A stretch of DNA of 64,000 nucleotides, from assembly GCA_045635085.1 (NCBI GenBank), contig JAZRBM010000013.1:310001-374000 (forward strand), read 5' to 3'. Shown here in pieces: positions 1 to 8,627 of this stretch; within the stretch, counting starts at the first letter, position 1; every line of letters begins with the position of its first letter. A model generated the notes under the pieces. It was not told the DNA's origin, did not search any database, and saw nothing but the letters and a program-made list of their open reading frames with translations. The position numbers and the translations under genes were made by a program. Origin of the DNA: Congzhengia sp045635085 (GTDB lineage Bacteria > Bacillota > Clostridia > UBA1381 > UBA9506).

Positions 1-1126
1 CTACGTCATATAGATCATCACGGTCGCGGTCTAAGAGTGTGATTGAACCAGCCTCTGGTTTTAGCTCATCTATATCAAAGCTGATTGCCTTACCGTTGTA
101 GATATATTTTGCATCCTGAGTAATTGTTGCAGTTTCTGTTTCTTTGTCTTTTTCTTTATCTAACCAGTAATTAACTGTTACATTTGTATCACTTGTTACT
201 GTTTCAATATCCTGTGAATTGATTTTTACTGAAGAATTTTTACCCTTCTGGGCTCTTGCGAGGATCAATGTTTTATCGCCATGTTCATCTTCCTGAACGT
301 ATGCTTCAACATTAAAGCCTAAAAGTCTTCTCGCTTGTGCTATAGCTGCAGCCTTAACCTCAAAAACATCGCTGCCAATCTTAATTTCGTTATTCTTAAG
401 TGTTGATGTGCCCAAAAGTGAGCTTGGTCCTACTGCTGTAACCTGATCATATACGATTTCTGTTGAAAGCTCATCGCCAAGTAATGTTTTGTCTACAATC
501 TGGAATGCTTCGTCACTACCGAAGTTTGTCTGTTCCATTTTATTTGTAACTAAGGCATTTGCGCATAATTGTGCTACCATACCACGAACAACCGCTGAAT
601 TATTACTTGCAACAGCATTTTTTGTGATACCTGTCTGTGTAGCTACTGTTACATAACCTGTTGGGAAACCACCTTTTTTCTCAGCTGCAGGTGTGTGTCC
701 TATTAAACGAACTAAAACTGTTACAGCCTCTGCATAGGTGATTGTGTCGTCAGGACGAAAATTTCCTAAATCGTCACCGATTATAAGTCCCTGATTTGCC
801 GCTACATTAATGTAGCCGTTTGCCCAGTGATTTTCCACCACATCAGGAAATTTTGTAGGATAGTTGAAGCTGTCTGCAAGATTTTCCATACCCATTGAGG
901 TTACGGCAACTTTTGCAAATTCAGAACGCTTTATTGTATCTTCTGGTCTGAACGCCCCTGTATCTTTGTCCCCTACCATAATTTCCAAAGCACCTAAAAG
1001 CTCAATTGCCTCTTTGTACTTTGAGTCTTGTGCATCAGATGCAACGTATGCAAATGATGTTAAACCTAAAGCTAAAATCATAACTAATGAAAGAATGATT
1101 GATGTCAACTTTTTTGCCTTAAACAT
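1..1126 (-). CDS. S-layer homology (SLH) domain surface protein, C-terminus cut by window edge
   Basis: Secreted protein probably held on the cell wall by SLH domains. Translating the minus strand from ATG at 1126 gives a signal peptide (MFKAKK, hydrophobic stretch, cut near SFA-YV), then SLH repeats: one around residues 35-75 with the FRPEDTIKRSEFAKV type of motif, a second around residues 88-130 (FPDVVENHWANGYI, FRPDDTITYAEAV), and a degenerate third near 140-180. After about residue 185 comes a beta-rich region of unknown function containing RRLLGFNVEAYV. AGGAGGAAAT at 1131-1140 (minus strand) supports the start. At least 375 residues are visible and the gene runs off the left edge, so total length and C-terminal function are unknown. 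SLH domains typically bind pyruvylated wall polymers; that is family knowledge, not visible here. Confidence 0.88.
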   Translation of the reverse strand, partial: MFKAKKLTSIILSLVMILALGLTSFAYVASDAQDSKYKEAIELLGALEIMVGDKDTGAFRPEDTIKRSEFAKVAVTSMGMENLADSFNYPTKFPDVVENHWANGYINVAANQGLIIGDDLGNFRPDDTITYAEAVTVLVRLIGHTPAAEKKGGFPTGYVTVATQTGITKNAVASNNSAVVRGMVAQLCANALVTNKMEQTNFGSDEAFQIVDKTLLGDELSTEIVYDQVTAVGPSSLLGTSTLKNNEIKIGSDVFEVKAAAIAQARRLLGFNVEAYVQEDEHGDKTLILARAQKGKNSSVKINSQDIETVTSDTNVTVNYWLDKEKDKETETATITQDAKYIYNGKAISFDIDELKPEAGSITLLDRDRDDLYDV

Positions 1127-1140
1127 TAAGATTTCCTCCT

Positions 1141-1158
1141 TAAAATTGTAATTTTAAG
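1141..1158. repeat. Perfect AT-rich inverted repeat beside the SLH gene RBS
   Basis: TTAAAATT-GT-AATTTTAA is a perfect 8-bp inverted repeat with a 2-base centre, directly upstream of the Shine-Dalgarno sequence of the SLH gene (1131-1140). A second short hairpin, TGGAC-N5-GTCCA, lies at 1199-1213. The roughly 220-base gap to the next gene holds no recognised riboswitch. The repeat could be an operator or an mRNA structure near the ribosome site. In such AT-rich DNA it could also be chance. Confidence 0.3.
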
Positions 1159-1346
1159 TCATTACCTTTGCCGTCTAAGTGGTGCATTAAATATTTTATG
1201 GACTCATTGTCCATTATGTCGCAAGCTGTTGCTCACAAGTTCTTAAACGAATAATTTTTGATTTTGTTCCAAAAAAACCATAGTGTAATTTTTGGTAAAT
1301 TACATACATATACATTATTGAAAATAATCATAGAAAGGAAATAGCT

Positions 1347-1892
1347 ATGCCAAATAATTATTACGAAAATTCAGGCAATACTCAAAACAGTGCGCAAATC
1401 CCCGAAATTAAGCCATCACAAACACCCGAAGAGATAGAACCACAAAGCCCTCAGGAAGAAGAGCAAATAAATATAGAAGAAAGCACGCCCGATGAAGTTC
1501 CACCACCCGGCAACATCAGCGGTCAGCTGACAGTATCGGCATTTACTGCTAACCAGCTTTCTCCTGTCACAGGAGCCACAGTTTCCATATCAGCACAAGG
1601 CAGTGAAGCTGGCACAGTTTTAGACTCTTCTGTTACAGACAGAAGCGGCAGGAGCAAAACTTTTACACTCCCTGCCCCAAGTGCTGCAATTTCTCAGGAG
1701 CCTTCTACCCTTGCCCCCGCTGCTGTCTATCAGGTTTTTGTAAGTCATCCGGATTTTTATGATTTTATTGCAGAAAACGTTCAGGTATTCGAGGGAATCA
1801 CAACACAGCTACCTGTAAATCTGATTCCACTTCCGGAGCTTTCAAACGGCGACACAACGAAGATTGTAATTATTCCAAAACAAAATCTATAA
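1347..1892 (+). CDS. Small CnaB/carboxypeptidase-regulatory-like protein
   Basis: A 181-residue protein with no signal peptide. Residues 1-55 are a Pro/Glu/Gln-rich, probably disordered stretch. Residues about 57-165 look like a beta-sandwich of the carboxypeptidase-regulatory or CnaB type: GQLTVSAFTANQLSPVTGA, a VTDRSGRSKTFTLP turn and VYQVFVSHPDFY strands, the usual pattern for sugar- or protein-binding accessory domains. RBS AGAAAGGAAATAGCT precedes ATG. The next gene starts 16 bases after its stop, and the two probably form an operon and a functional pair. Similar pairs occur in clostridial genomes, but I cannot assign a function. Lack of a signal peptide fits a protein acting inside the developing spore or mother cell, which is inference. 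Confidence 0.7.
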   Translation: MPNNYYENSGNTQNSAQIPEIKPSQTPEEIEPQSPQEEEQINIEESTPDEVPPPGNISGQLTVSAFTANQLSPVTGATVSISAQGSEAGTVLDSSVTDRSGRSKTFTLPAPSAAISQEPSTLAPAAVYQVFVSHPDFYDFIAENVQVFEGITTQLPVNLIPLPELSNGDTTKIVIIPKQNL

Positions 1893-1908
1893 AGGAGGCA
1901 AAACAACA

Positions 1909-3582
1909 ATGCCAGATACAACACCGGTAATACCTGAATTTATAACTGTACATTTAGGCGCTCCATCATCTAATGCTCCAAATGTTACAGTCCCGTTTAT
2001 TGACTACATAAAAAATGTTGCATCAAGTGAAATATACCCCACCTGGCCCGAAAATGCTCTTCGGGCAAATATTTATGCGCAAATTTCTTTTGCCCTAAAT
2101 AAAGTTTATACAGAATTTTACAGAAGTCGTGGCTATGACTTTGATATTACTAACACTACCCAATTTGATCAGGCATATGTTCAGGGAAGAGATATTTTTA
2201 GTGACATTTCAGACATAGTGGATGATATATTCGATTCATATTTAAGACGCGAAGGAGCTATTGAACCATTGGCATCACAGTTTTGTAACGGAACAACTGT
2301 TACCTGTGCAGGTCTTTCTCAATGGGGTTCTGTCAGTTTAGCTAATGACGGTTTTTTGCCATTTCAAATAATAAGATATTATTATGGTGAGGATGTAAGT
2401 ATCATAAATAACGTTCCGGTAGAATCAACAGGTGAATCTTACCCAGGAAGACCAATACGTTTAGGCGACGTGGGTACGGAAGTTTTACAGGTTCAGATTC
2501 TTTTAAATGCAATATCAACTAACTATCCCGCTATACCAAAGGTACCTACCGGAGCTGTTTTTGGCGAAGCAACAGAAAATGCTGTGAAAGCCTTTCAAAG
2601 GATATTTAATCTCACTCCCGACGGCGTTGTCGGTCGTGCAACATGGTATAAATTAGTAAATCTCTTTACCGGAATAAACCGCCTAAATGAGCTGTATGCA
2701 AGAGGCGACGTTATATTTGGACTTTCACTTGAATATCCCGATGCTCTTCGTGAGGGCAGTACAGGTCAGGGTGTCTATACCTTGCAGCTTATGATAAATT
2801 TTCTTTCAGAATATTATGACACAGTTCCACAGGTAGCAGAAGATGGTGTGTATGGTCCGTCAACAACAAGCGCTGTTGCAGCATTTCAGCGTGCATATGG
2901 TCTTCCCGTCGACGGTGTTGTCGGACCCTTAACCTGGGAAAGTATGTATAACGCTATAAAAGGAATTTATATAGCCGAGGGCAGGTCATCAGAATTTACA
3001 ACCGCACCTGCATCTGCCTCTTATCCCGGAGTTCCTTTATCTATGGGAGTTCGCGGAAACGCTGTTACAACTTTACAAAATCATATAAATGATGTTATTC
3101 CTGTTTTTTCCCAAATTTCTCCTATAAACGTTACCGGAAACTACGGAACTAACACTAAAAACGCAGTAGCAGAGCTACAAAGCAGAATGAATTTGCCACA
3201 AAATGGCATCGTTGATGAAAATACATGGAACGGCATAGAAAGAATGCGTCAGAGCAATCAAAACAACTCACAGGCGCAATTTGGACAGTATCCTGGTTAT
3301 GATTTAAAAGAAGGAATGGTTGACGAAGTAAGAGGAATCGTAATCTCGACTGACGAACTCGCAGGCAGGCCCGTATACTCCATCCAATATATGTTAAGAA
3401 TCATAAACAGAGAAAAGGATTTACCCGGTATACCTGACGGTATCTTTGGTCCTCAGACAACAGAACGTGTACGTACTTTCCAGACAGAACAAAATATAAA
3501 TCCTACAGGAGTTGTTGATTTTGAAACGTTTGAAGCTATAAAGCTTGGTTATGACGAGGATTTCTTCAAAGAAAATATATAA
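1909..3582 (+). CDS. SpoIID-like protein with four peptidoglycan-binding repeats
   Basis: A 557-residue protein without a signal peptide. Residues about 30-170 resemble the SpoIID/amidase-enhancer fold: ENALRANIYAQISFALNKVY early on, then CAGLSQWGSVSLANDG and QIIRYYYG near 133-160, matching the GxSQYGA...YY pattern of SpoIID. Four PG_binding_1-type repeats follow, at about 182-250, 280-350, 374-445 and 485-550, each with the G.fG..T..AV..FQ...L..DG.V...TW signature (DGVYGPSTTSAVAAFQRAYG in repeat two). This architecture suggests a spore-cortex or septal peptidoglycan factor, as SpoIID family members bind or cleave denuded glycan. RBS AAAGGAGG precedes ATG. It is translated after the CnaB-like gene and ends at a strong bidirectional terminator. 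The catalytic acidic residue of true SpoIID is not obvious, so activity is uncertain. Confidence 0.8.
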   Translation: MPDTTPVIPEFITVHLGAPSSNAPNVTVPFIDYIKNVASSEIYPTWPENALRANIYAQISFALNKVYTEFYRSRGYDFDITNTTQFDQAYVQGRDIFSDISDIVDDIFDSYLRREGAIEPLASQFCNGTTVTCAGLSQWGSVSLANDGFLPFQIIRYYYGEDVSIINNVPVESTGESYPGRPIRLGDVGTEVLQVQILLNAISTNYPAIPKVPTGAVFGEATENAVKAFQRIFNLTPDGVVGRATWYKLVNLFTGINRLNELYARGDVIFGLSLEYPDALREGSTGQGVYTLQLMINFLSEYYDTVPQVAEDGVYGPSTTSAVAAFQRAYGLPVDGVVGPLTWESMYNAIKGIYIAEGRSSEFTTAPASASYPGVPLSMGVRGNAVTTLQNHINDVIPVFSQISPINVTGNYGTNTKNAVAELQSRMNLPQNGIVDENTWNGIERMRQSNQNNSQAQFGQYPGYDLKEGMVDEVRGIVISTDELAGRPVYSIQYMLRIINREKDLPGIPDGIFGPQTTERVRTFQTEQNINPTGVVDFETFEAIKLGYDEDFFKENI

Positions 3583-3583
3583 A

Positions 3584-3618
3584 ACAAAGACTGTAACGCT
3601 AAGCGTTACAGTCTTTGT
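3584..3618. terminator. Bidirectional intrinsic terminator
   Basis: Perfect 17-bp stem with arms 3584-3600 and 3602-3618 around a single base, with A/T runs at both ends. It lies between the converging SpoIID-like gene and the DUF1836 gene and ends at the latter's stop codon, so it should stop transcripts in both directions. Confidence 0.9.
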
Positions 3619-4176
3619 TTATTGTTCAGTTATTGCTGATACCCAATCGGTTATGAGTTTAAAAATGTTTGCAGAAACCGCAACCTGCAAAACTAAATCT
3701 GTCATTCTGTCGCTGTTTGCATCTTCTTCAGCAAAAATGTTTGATGCAACATCATATATTTTTTCCGAAACAAACGAATATGCCTTACTGTGGTTTTTAA
3801 CAAATGAAGCATATGTTACCTTCAGTGTCTCTTCATCCATATCAGGTGGAATTATGTTTGAAATCGTTGACATGGAATGTGTCTGTTTTAATATACATAC
3901 CATAACAAGATAGGCTAAATGATTTTTAGAGTATTTTTTCTTAACGGGTGCAGGTATTGTCTTTAGCTTAACATAATTGTTAATCATTGTAGATGTAATC
4001 TGCATATCCCCCTTTGGTGCTATAAAAATGCTTAAATATTCATTCAAAAGAGCAACCACCTGATCCATATAAAGATCAATCGACGGAAAATCATCCCACG
4101 TTGGAAGGGAAAACTCTTTTAAATATTTGTCACCTTCCGAAAATATCTCAACAAGTTTATCCTTTGTGTAATTCAT
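3619..4176 (-). CDS. DUF1836 family putative DNA-binding protein
   Basis: A 185-residue protein of the DUF1836 family. The family hallmark is visible in the middle: MINNYVKLKTIPAPVKKKYS followed by HLAYLVMVCILKQTHSMSTI, a MerR-like winged-helix pattern suggesting DNA binding. The C-terminal half is helical and of unknown role. I place the start at ATG 4176 because GAGGAG (4186-4191, minus strand) lies 9 bases upstream; the in-frame TTG at 4185 directly abuts that site. It is divergent from degV, with its own promoter. Targets are unknown. The family is common in Firmicutes, but I know of no defined function. Confidence 0.82.
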   Translation of the reverse strand: MNYTKDKLVEIFSEGDKYLKEFSLPTWDDFPSIDLYMDQVVALLNEYLSIFIAPKGDMQITSTMINNYVKLKTIPAPVKKKYSKNHLAYLVMVCILKQTHSMSTISNIIPPDMDEETLKVTYASFVKNHSKAYSFVSEKIYDVASNIFAEEDANSDRMTDLVLQVAVSANIFKLITDWVSAITEQ

Positions 4177-4196
4177 CTTTCTCAACTCCTCGATTT

Positions 4197-4225
4197 ATTG
4201 TAGCACAAATGTTATCAAAAATCAA
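4197..4225 (-). promoter_or_regulatory. Sigma-A-type promoter of the DUF1836 gene
   Basis: On the minus strand TTGATT (4225-4220), a 17-base spacer, then TACAAT (4202-4197) with TG just upstream of the -10 box. Transcription would begin almost at the Shine-Dalgarno sequence, giving a very short leader, so the call is moderate. Confidence 0.5.
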
Positions 4226-4268
4226 GAGATTTAATTTTAAATAGCTCATCAAACAGTTTTAATTTGTA

Positions 4269-4297
4269 TTGACAAAATACGCAATATGTGATAACAT
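4269..4297 (+). promoter_or_regulatory. Sigma-A promoter of degV
   Basis: Consensus TTGACA (4269-4274), 17-base spacer, TAACAT (4292-4297), about 20 bases upstream of the degV ribosome-binding site. Confidence 0.75.
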
Positions 4298-4327
4298 AGT
4301 ATTAAATACTAAATATTGGAGGTTATT

Positions 4328-5200
4328 ATGTCATTTAAAATTTTATCAGACTCATCCTGCAATTTAAGTGCAGAACACTTAGAAGAATTAGGTGTAATTC
4401 ATAAATCACTGAACATCATATCAGAAGATGGCACAGAAATAAAAAATTACTTAACCGATGAAAAATTCAATTTTAAGAATTTCTATGAACGCCTGAGAAA
4501 CAAAGAGCACATTAAAACCTCTTTGATAAATGTCGATGATTTCATACAAATGTATGAAGAAGTACTAACAAAAGACGAAGATATTCTGGCAATTATTGTA
4601 TCTAGCGGAATAAGCGGTACATATCAGGCAGCTAAAATTGCAGCAGATGATTTGCGTGAAAAATATCCCGAAAGAAAAATAATAGTTATAGATTCCCTAT
4701 CTGCTTCAATTGGTCATGGTCTTTTGGTTTATTATGCCGCAATAATGCAAAAAGAAGGAAAATCAATCGAAGAGGTTGCAGACTTTATTTATAAGAATCG
4801 TTTAAATATGGTTCACAAATTTACAGTTGATGATCTGTTCTTCTTAAAGCGCGGAGGCAGACTATCGGGCGGCGTCGCAGTTATTGGTACAATTCTTCAG
4901 GTAAAACCTATTCTTCACGTTAATAACGAAGGAAAACTAATTTCTCAAGCTAAAGTTAACGGCAGAAAAAAATCTATTAATGCTATATTCGACTCATTTA
5001 AAGAAAACGTTGTTGACCCCGAAAATCAAGTCGTTGCTATATGCCACGGAGATTGTATAGAAGATGCAGAATTGCTCTCTAACAAAATAAAAAGTGAGTA
5101 CAATGTAAAGGATGTTATTATAAATTACTGCGATCCGGTTCTGGCTGCGCATGCAGGTCCTAATGTACTGGCACTATTCTATTTAGGTAAAGAAAGATAA
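4328..5200 (+). CDS. DegV family fatty-acid-binding protein
   Basis: A 290-residue DegV family (FakB-like) protein. In Firmicutes these cytosolic proteins bind one fatty acid and present it to the kinase FakA for phosphorylation. N-terminal FKILSDSSCNL matches the family opening; SSGISGTYQAA and the DSLSASIGHG loop line the lipid pocket, and FLKRGGRLSGG with ILQVKPIL in the second half is diagnostic. ATG 4328 is chosen over the in-frame TTG at 4316 because GGAGG (4318-4322) is correctly spaced only for the ATG. The gene has its own promoter and a terminator directly after the stop, so it is monocistronic. Genomes usually carry several paralogues with different lipid preference, which cannot be told from sequence. 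Confidence 0.93.
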   Translation: MSFKILSDSSCNLSAEHLEELGVIHKSLNIISEDGTEIKNYLTDEKFNFKNFYERLRNKEHIKTSLINVDDFIQMYEEVLTKDEDILAIIVSSGISGTYQAAKIAADDLREKYPERKIIVIDSLSASIGHGLLVYYAAIMQKEGKSIEEVADFIYKNRLNMVHKFTVDDLFFLKRGGRLSGGVAVIGTILQVKPILHVNNEGKLISQAKVNGRKKSINAIFDSFKENVVDPENQVVAICHGDCIEDAELLSNKIKSEYNVKDVIINYCDPVLAAHAGPNVLALFYLGKER

Positions 5201-5242
5201 AAATAAAAGACTGGCTTTTTAAAAAGCCGGTCTTTTATTTTT
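5201..5242 (+). terminator. Intrinsic terminator after degV
   Basis: Arms 5201-5220 and 5221-5240 pair almost perfectly (one G-T pair), with an A-rich 5' side and a T-rich 3' side, immediately after the degV stop codon. Confidence 0.88.
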
Positions 5243-5314
5243 GCATATAATAAGGAAAAAACTCTTTACAAATTTTATTTTTTGTAGTATTTTATTATAT
5301 GGGTGGTGTTTTTT

Positions 5315-6520
5315 GTGACTACACACAACGAAAAAAATAATATGTCTTTAATAGATTATTGGCTTTGGTTAACACTAAAAAAATCAATGTCGGCAGAGAA
5401 AATACAATCTTTACTCGAGTATATTCCCTCGCCTAAGGAAATGTATAATATGCCTAAAGAAAATCTTTTAAAAATAAAAGGCATAAGCAAAAAAACTGCA
5501 TCAGAGCTTGCAGATAAGAGCTTGGCTGAAGTTAAAACAGTTAAAGACCAATGCCGTAAATACAATATTAAAATTATGACTTTTGACAGTCCTAAATATC
5601 CTGAAAATCTTAAGAACATCCCTGCTCCACCCTATGTGCTTTATGTAAGATGCAGAAAACCAATAAATTTAAATGAATATATTCGTATTGCTGTTGTAGG
5701 AAACAGAAAATCAACACCATACGGTGATGACATTGCAAAAAACTTTGCTTATAATTTAGCAAACAACGGTATATGCATCGTCAGCGGCATGGCAAGAGGA
5801 ATTGATTCATCAGCACACAAAGGTTGTATCGACGCAGGCGGTCTGACGGTTGCAGTTATGGGTTGTGGCCTGGATATGGCTTATCCTAAAGAAAACAAAA
5901 ACCTAATGGCAAAGATAATAGAAACAGGTATGGCAATATCTGAGTACCCTCCCGGTGCAAAACCTGATAACTGGCATTTTCCTCAAAGAAACAGGATTAT
6001 AAGCGGTCTTTCTCAGGGTACCTTAATCGTTGAAGCACCTAAAAGAAGCGGTTCTTTAATAACTGCACGCTATGCCTTAGAGCAAGACAGAGACCTCTTT
6101 GCGGTTCCTGGTGATATAAACACTCCCAGAAGCGAAGGGCCTAATAATTTGCTAAAAGAATGCGCAATTCCCGTAACATCTGCACGCGATATATTTGATT
6201 ATTATACAATCAGTAATTATGAAATATCAAAGATAAAAAATCTTCAAAAAGAAAAAGGCATAAATGTCTCAGAAGATTATAAAGAACAAAAAAAAGAAGA
6301 TAATATAAAGGTTGCTAACATAAACGCAGACTTTTATAAGGACTTAAACGACGAAGAAAAACATATAATTAGTAAACTGACAAGTGTACCTATTAATTTT
6401 GAGCAGTTGCTAGATGCAACAAATCTTTCTGCTGATAAACTCACATCAGCAATTACACTACTTGAAATAAAGGGTAAAATCAAATCCTATCCGGGTAAAA
6501 ACTTTACTCTGAATATCTAA
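5315..6520 (+). CDS. dprA: DNA-processing protein DprA (Smf)
   Basis: DprA binds incoming single-stranded DNA and loads RecA. In clostridia the gene is kept even where natural competence is not known. The 402-residue product has an N-terminal helical SAM/HhH part (YWLWLTLKKSM; LLKIKGISKKTASEL near 45-60), the Rossmann-like core (VVGNRKSTPYGDDIA, VSGMARGIDSSAHKG, VAVMGCGLDMAYPKEN, FPQRNRIISGLSQG, VEAPKRSGSLITARYALEQ) and a C-terminal winged-helix domain (last 60 residues). I choose GTG 5315 because GGGTGGTG sits 6-8 bases upstream; a GTG at 5303 and an ATG at 5342 are alternatives. It lies 19 bases upstream of topA, the common dprA-topA order in Firmicutes, and is probably cotranscribed with it. 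Confidence 0.94.
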   Translation: MTTHNEKNNMSLIDYWLWLTLKKSMSAEKIQSLLEYIPSPKEMYNMPKENLLKIKGISKKTASELADKSLAEVKTVKDQCRKYNIKIMTFDSPKYPENLKNIPAPPYVLYVRCRKPINLNEYIRIAVVGNRKSTPYGDDIAKNFAYNLANNGICIVSGMARGIDSSAHKGCIDAGGLTVAVMGCGLDMAYPKENKNLMAKIIETGMAISEYPPGAKPDNWHFPQRNRIISGLSQGTLIVEAPKRSGSLITARYALEQDRDLFAVPGDINTPRSEGPNNLLKECAIPVTSARDIFDYYTISNYEISKIKNLQKEKGINVSEDYKEQKKEDNIKVANINADFYKDLNDEEKHIISKLTSVPINFEQLLDATNLSADKLTSAITLLEIKGKIKSYPGKNFTLNI

Positions 6521-6539
6521 CGAATGGAGAAATAGACAA

Positions 6540-8609
6540 ATGGCAAACAATCTTGTGATAGTGGAATCACCGGCCAAAGCAAAGACCATAAGGCAATATT
6601 TAGGAAAATCTTATAATGTAATTGCATCTATGGGCCATGTCAGAGATTTACCCAAAAGTCAGCTGGGTATTGATGTGGAGCATAACTTTGAGCCTAAATA
6701 TATAACAATCAGAGGCAAGGGAGATTTATTGTCCCGACTTAAAAAAGATGCAAAAACTGCAAAAAAAGTTTATCTTGCTACTGACCCTGATCGTGAGGGA
6801 GAAGCCATTTCATGGCACTTGGCGCAGCTTTTAGATATTGATGAGGGTTCATGCTGCAGAATAACATTTAACGAAATAACAAAAAATGCAGTAACGCAGG
6901 CTATAAAAGAGCCAAGGCCAATCGACATGGACCTTGTAAATTCACAGCAGGCAAGACGCGCATTAGACCGTATCGTCGGCTACAAAATCAGCCCTATCTT
7001 ATGGAGAAAGGTTAAAAAAGGTTTAAGCGCTGGTCGCGTTCAATCTGTCGCAACAAGGATGATTGTAGATAGAGAACGAGAGATAGATGGATTTGTTCCT
7101 GAAGAATTCTGGACAATAGCTGCTATTTTAGCTAACAGCAAAAATTCAAAATTTGAAGCGTCCTTAATATCTAAAAATGGTAAAAAAATTAAGCCGTCAT
7201 CAGAAACTGAGGTTTCAAAAATCACCGAGGAGTTAAAGGGGAAAGACTTTACAGTAGCAGATATTAAAACAGGAGAGAAAAAAAGAAACCCCTCTCCCCC
7301 CTTTACAACAAGTACACTCCAGCAGGAGGCTTCTCGCAAGCTTAATTACACGGTTAAGAAAACAATGCTAGCAGCACAAAAATTATACGAAGGTGTTCAA
7401 ATTCAGGGCCATGGAACAATAGGTCTTATAACCTATATGAGAACCGACTCACTTCGTATTTCAACAGAGGCCTTATCAGACGCAAGAAAACTGATATCAG
7501 AAAAGTACGGCAATTCTCTGCTTCCTGAAAAGCCAAATGTATATAAAACTAAAAATTCAGCACAAGACGCACACGAAGCAATAAGACCAACTTACGTATC
7601 TATAACTCCGGCAGAAGTAAAAGACCAGTTGCCATCAGATATGTATAAGGTATATAAACTCATTTGGGAGCGTTTTGTTGCCTCACAGATGAAACCTTCA
7701 ATTTATGAAACTGCAACGGTTGATATTAACGCTGGTGAATACGGTTTTCGTGAAAGCGGTTCTAAACTTATATTTAAAGGCTATATGAGCGTATATGTTG
7801 AAGGCACAGATGATAACACTAATGAAAAGGATAACATTCTGCCTCTATTAGCAAAAGGCGAGAAATTATCGCTTGTTGATCTTAAAGGCGAACAACATTT
7901 TACGCAGCCACCACTTAGGTACACCGAGGCAACGCTAATTAAAGCACTTGAAGAAAAAGGCATCGGCAGACCAAGTACCTACGCGCCGACAATCACAACC
8001 ATTACCGCTCGTGGCTATGTAGGCAGGGACAAAAAGCTATTAGTACCTACAGAATTAGGAACTATTGTTACCGATATTTTAGTAGCTCATTTTCCTGATA
8101 TAGCAGGTGCAGAATTCACTGCTGAAATGGAAGAGCGTCTTGACAAAATCGAAAGTGGAGATATTGATTGGGTTGATATTTTATCAGATTTTTATGTTCC
8201 TTTTTCAAAAAGCATAGAAGAGGCAACTAACGCAATAGGAAAAGTTAAAATTGCCGACGAAGAATCCGATGTTATATGTGAAAAATGCGGCAGAAAAATG
8301 GTGTACAAAATGGGCAGATTTGGAAAATTCCTAGCTTGCCCCGGCTTTCCTGAATGCAGAAATGCAAAACCCATAGTAAAAGAAACGGGTGTTGATTGTC
8401 CAAAGTGCGGCAAAAAAATCTTAGAAAAGAAATCAAAGACAGGTAAAATCTACTACGGATGTGAAGATAATCCAAAGTGCGACTTTATGATTTGGGATGC
8501 TCCCGTAAAAAATGAAAAATGCCCACAATGTGGCAGCATCCTGATTAAAAAGAAAGGCAAAAAGGCCACAATATCCTGTATTAATCCGGATTGTGATTAC
8601 AAAAAATAA
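6540..8609 (+). CDS. topA: DNA topoisomerase I
   Basis: Type IA topoisomerase that relaxes negative supercoils through a 5'-phosphotyrosine intermediate. The 689-residue product begins with a TOPRIM domain (LVIVESPAKAKTIRQYLG; acidic TDPDREGEAIS). The catalytic tyrosine is Y299 in YMRTDSLR, and the core contains GRVQSVATRMIV, AHEAIRPT and GIGRPSTYAPTI. The C-terminus has three four-cysteine zinc ribbons (from about residue 578: CEKCG/CPGFPEC, CPKCG/CEDNPKC, CPQCG/CINPDC). Length is typical for Firmicutes. GGAG sits upstream of the ATG, 19 bases after dprA. Confidence 0.97.
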   Translation: MANNLVIVESPAKAKTIRQYLGKSYNVIASMGHVRDLPKSQLGIDVEHNFEPKYITIRGKGDLLSRLKKDAKTAKKVYLATDPDREGEAISWHLAQLLDIDEGSCCRITFNEITKNAVTQAIKEPRPIDMDLVNSQQARRALDRIVGYKISPILWRKVKKGLSAGRVQSVATRMIVDREREIDGFVPEEFWTIAAILANSKNSKFEASLISKNGKKIKPSSETEVSKITEELKGKDFTVADIKTGEKKRNPSPPFTTSTLQQEASRKLNYTVKKTMLAAQKLYEGVQIQGHGTIGLITYMRTDSLRISTEALSDARKLISEKYGNSLLPEKPNVYKTKNSAQDAHEAIRPTYVSITPAEVKDQLPSDMYKVYKLIWERFVASQMKPSIYETATVDINAGEYGFRESGSKLIFKGYMSVYVEGTDDNTNEKDNILPLLAKGEKLSLVDLKGEQHFTQPPLRYTEATLIKALEEKGIGRPSTYAPTITTITARGYVGRDKKLLVPTELGTIVTDILVAHFPDIAGAEFTAEMEERLDKIESGDIDWVDILSDFYVPFSKSIEEATNAIGKVKIADEESDVICEKCGRKMVYKMGRFGKFLACPGFPECRNAKPIVKETGVDCPKCGKKILEKKSKTGKIYYGCEDNPKCDFMIWDAPVKNEKCPQCGSILIKKKGKKATISCINPDCDYKK

Positions 8610-8627
8610 TTTCTGTGAGGTGAGATT

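Noticed and set aside
1127..1346. Cyclic-di-GMP riboswitch before the SLH gene
   Set aside because: The conserved GEMM core blocks are absent; only short simple hairpins are visible.
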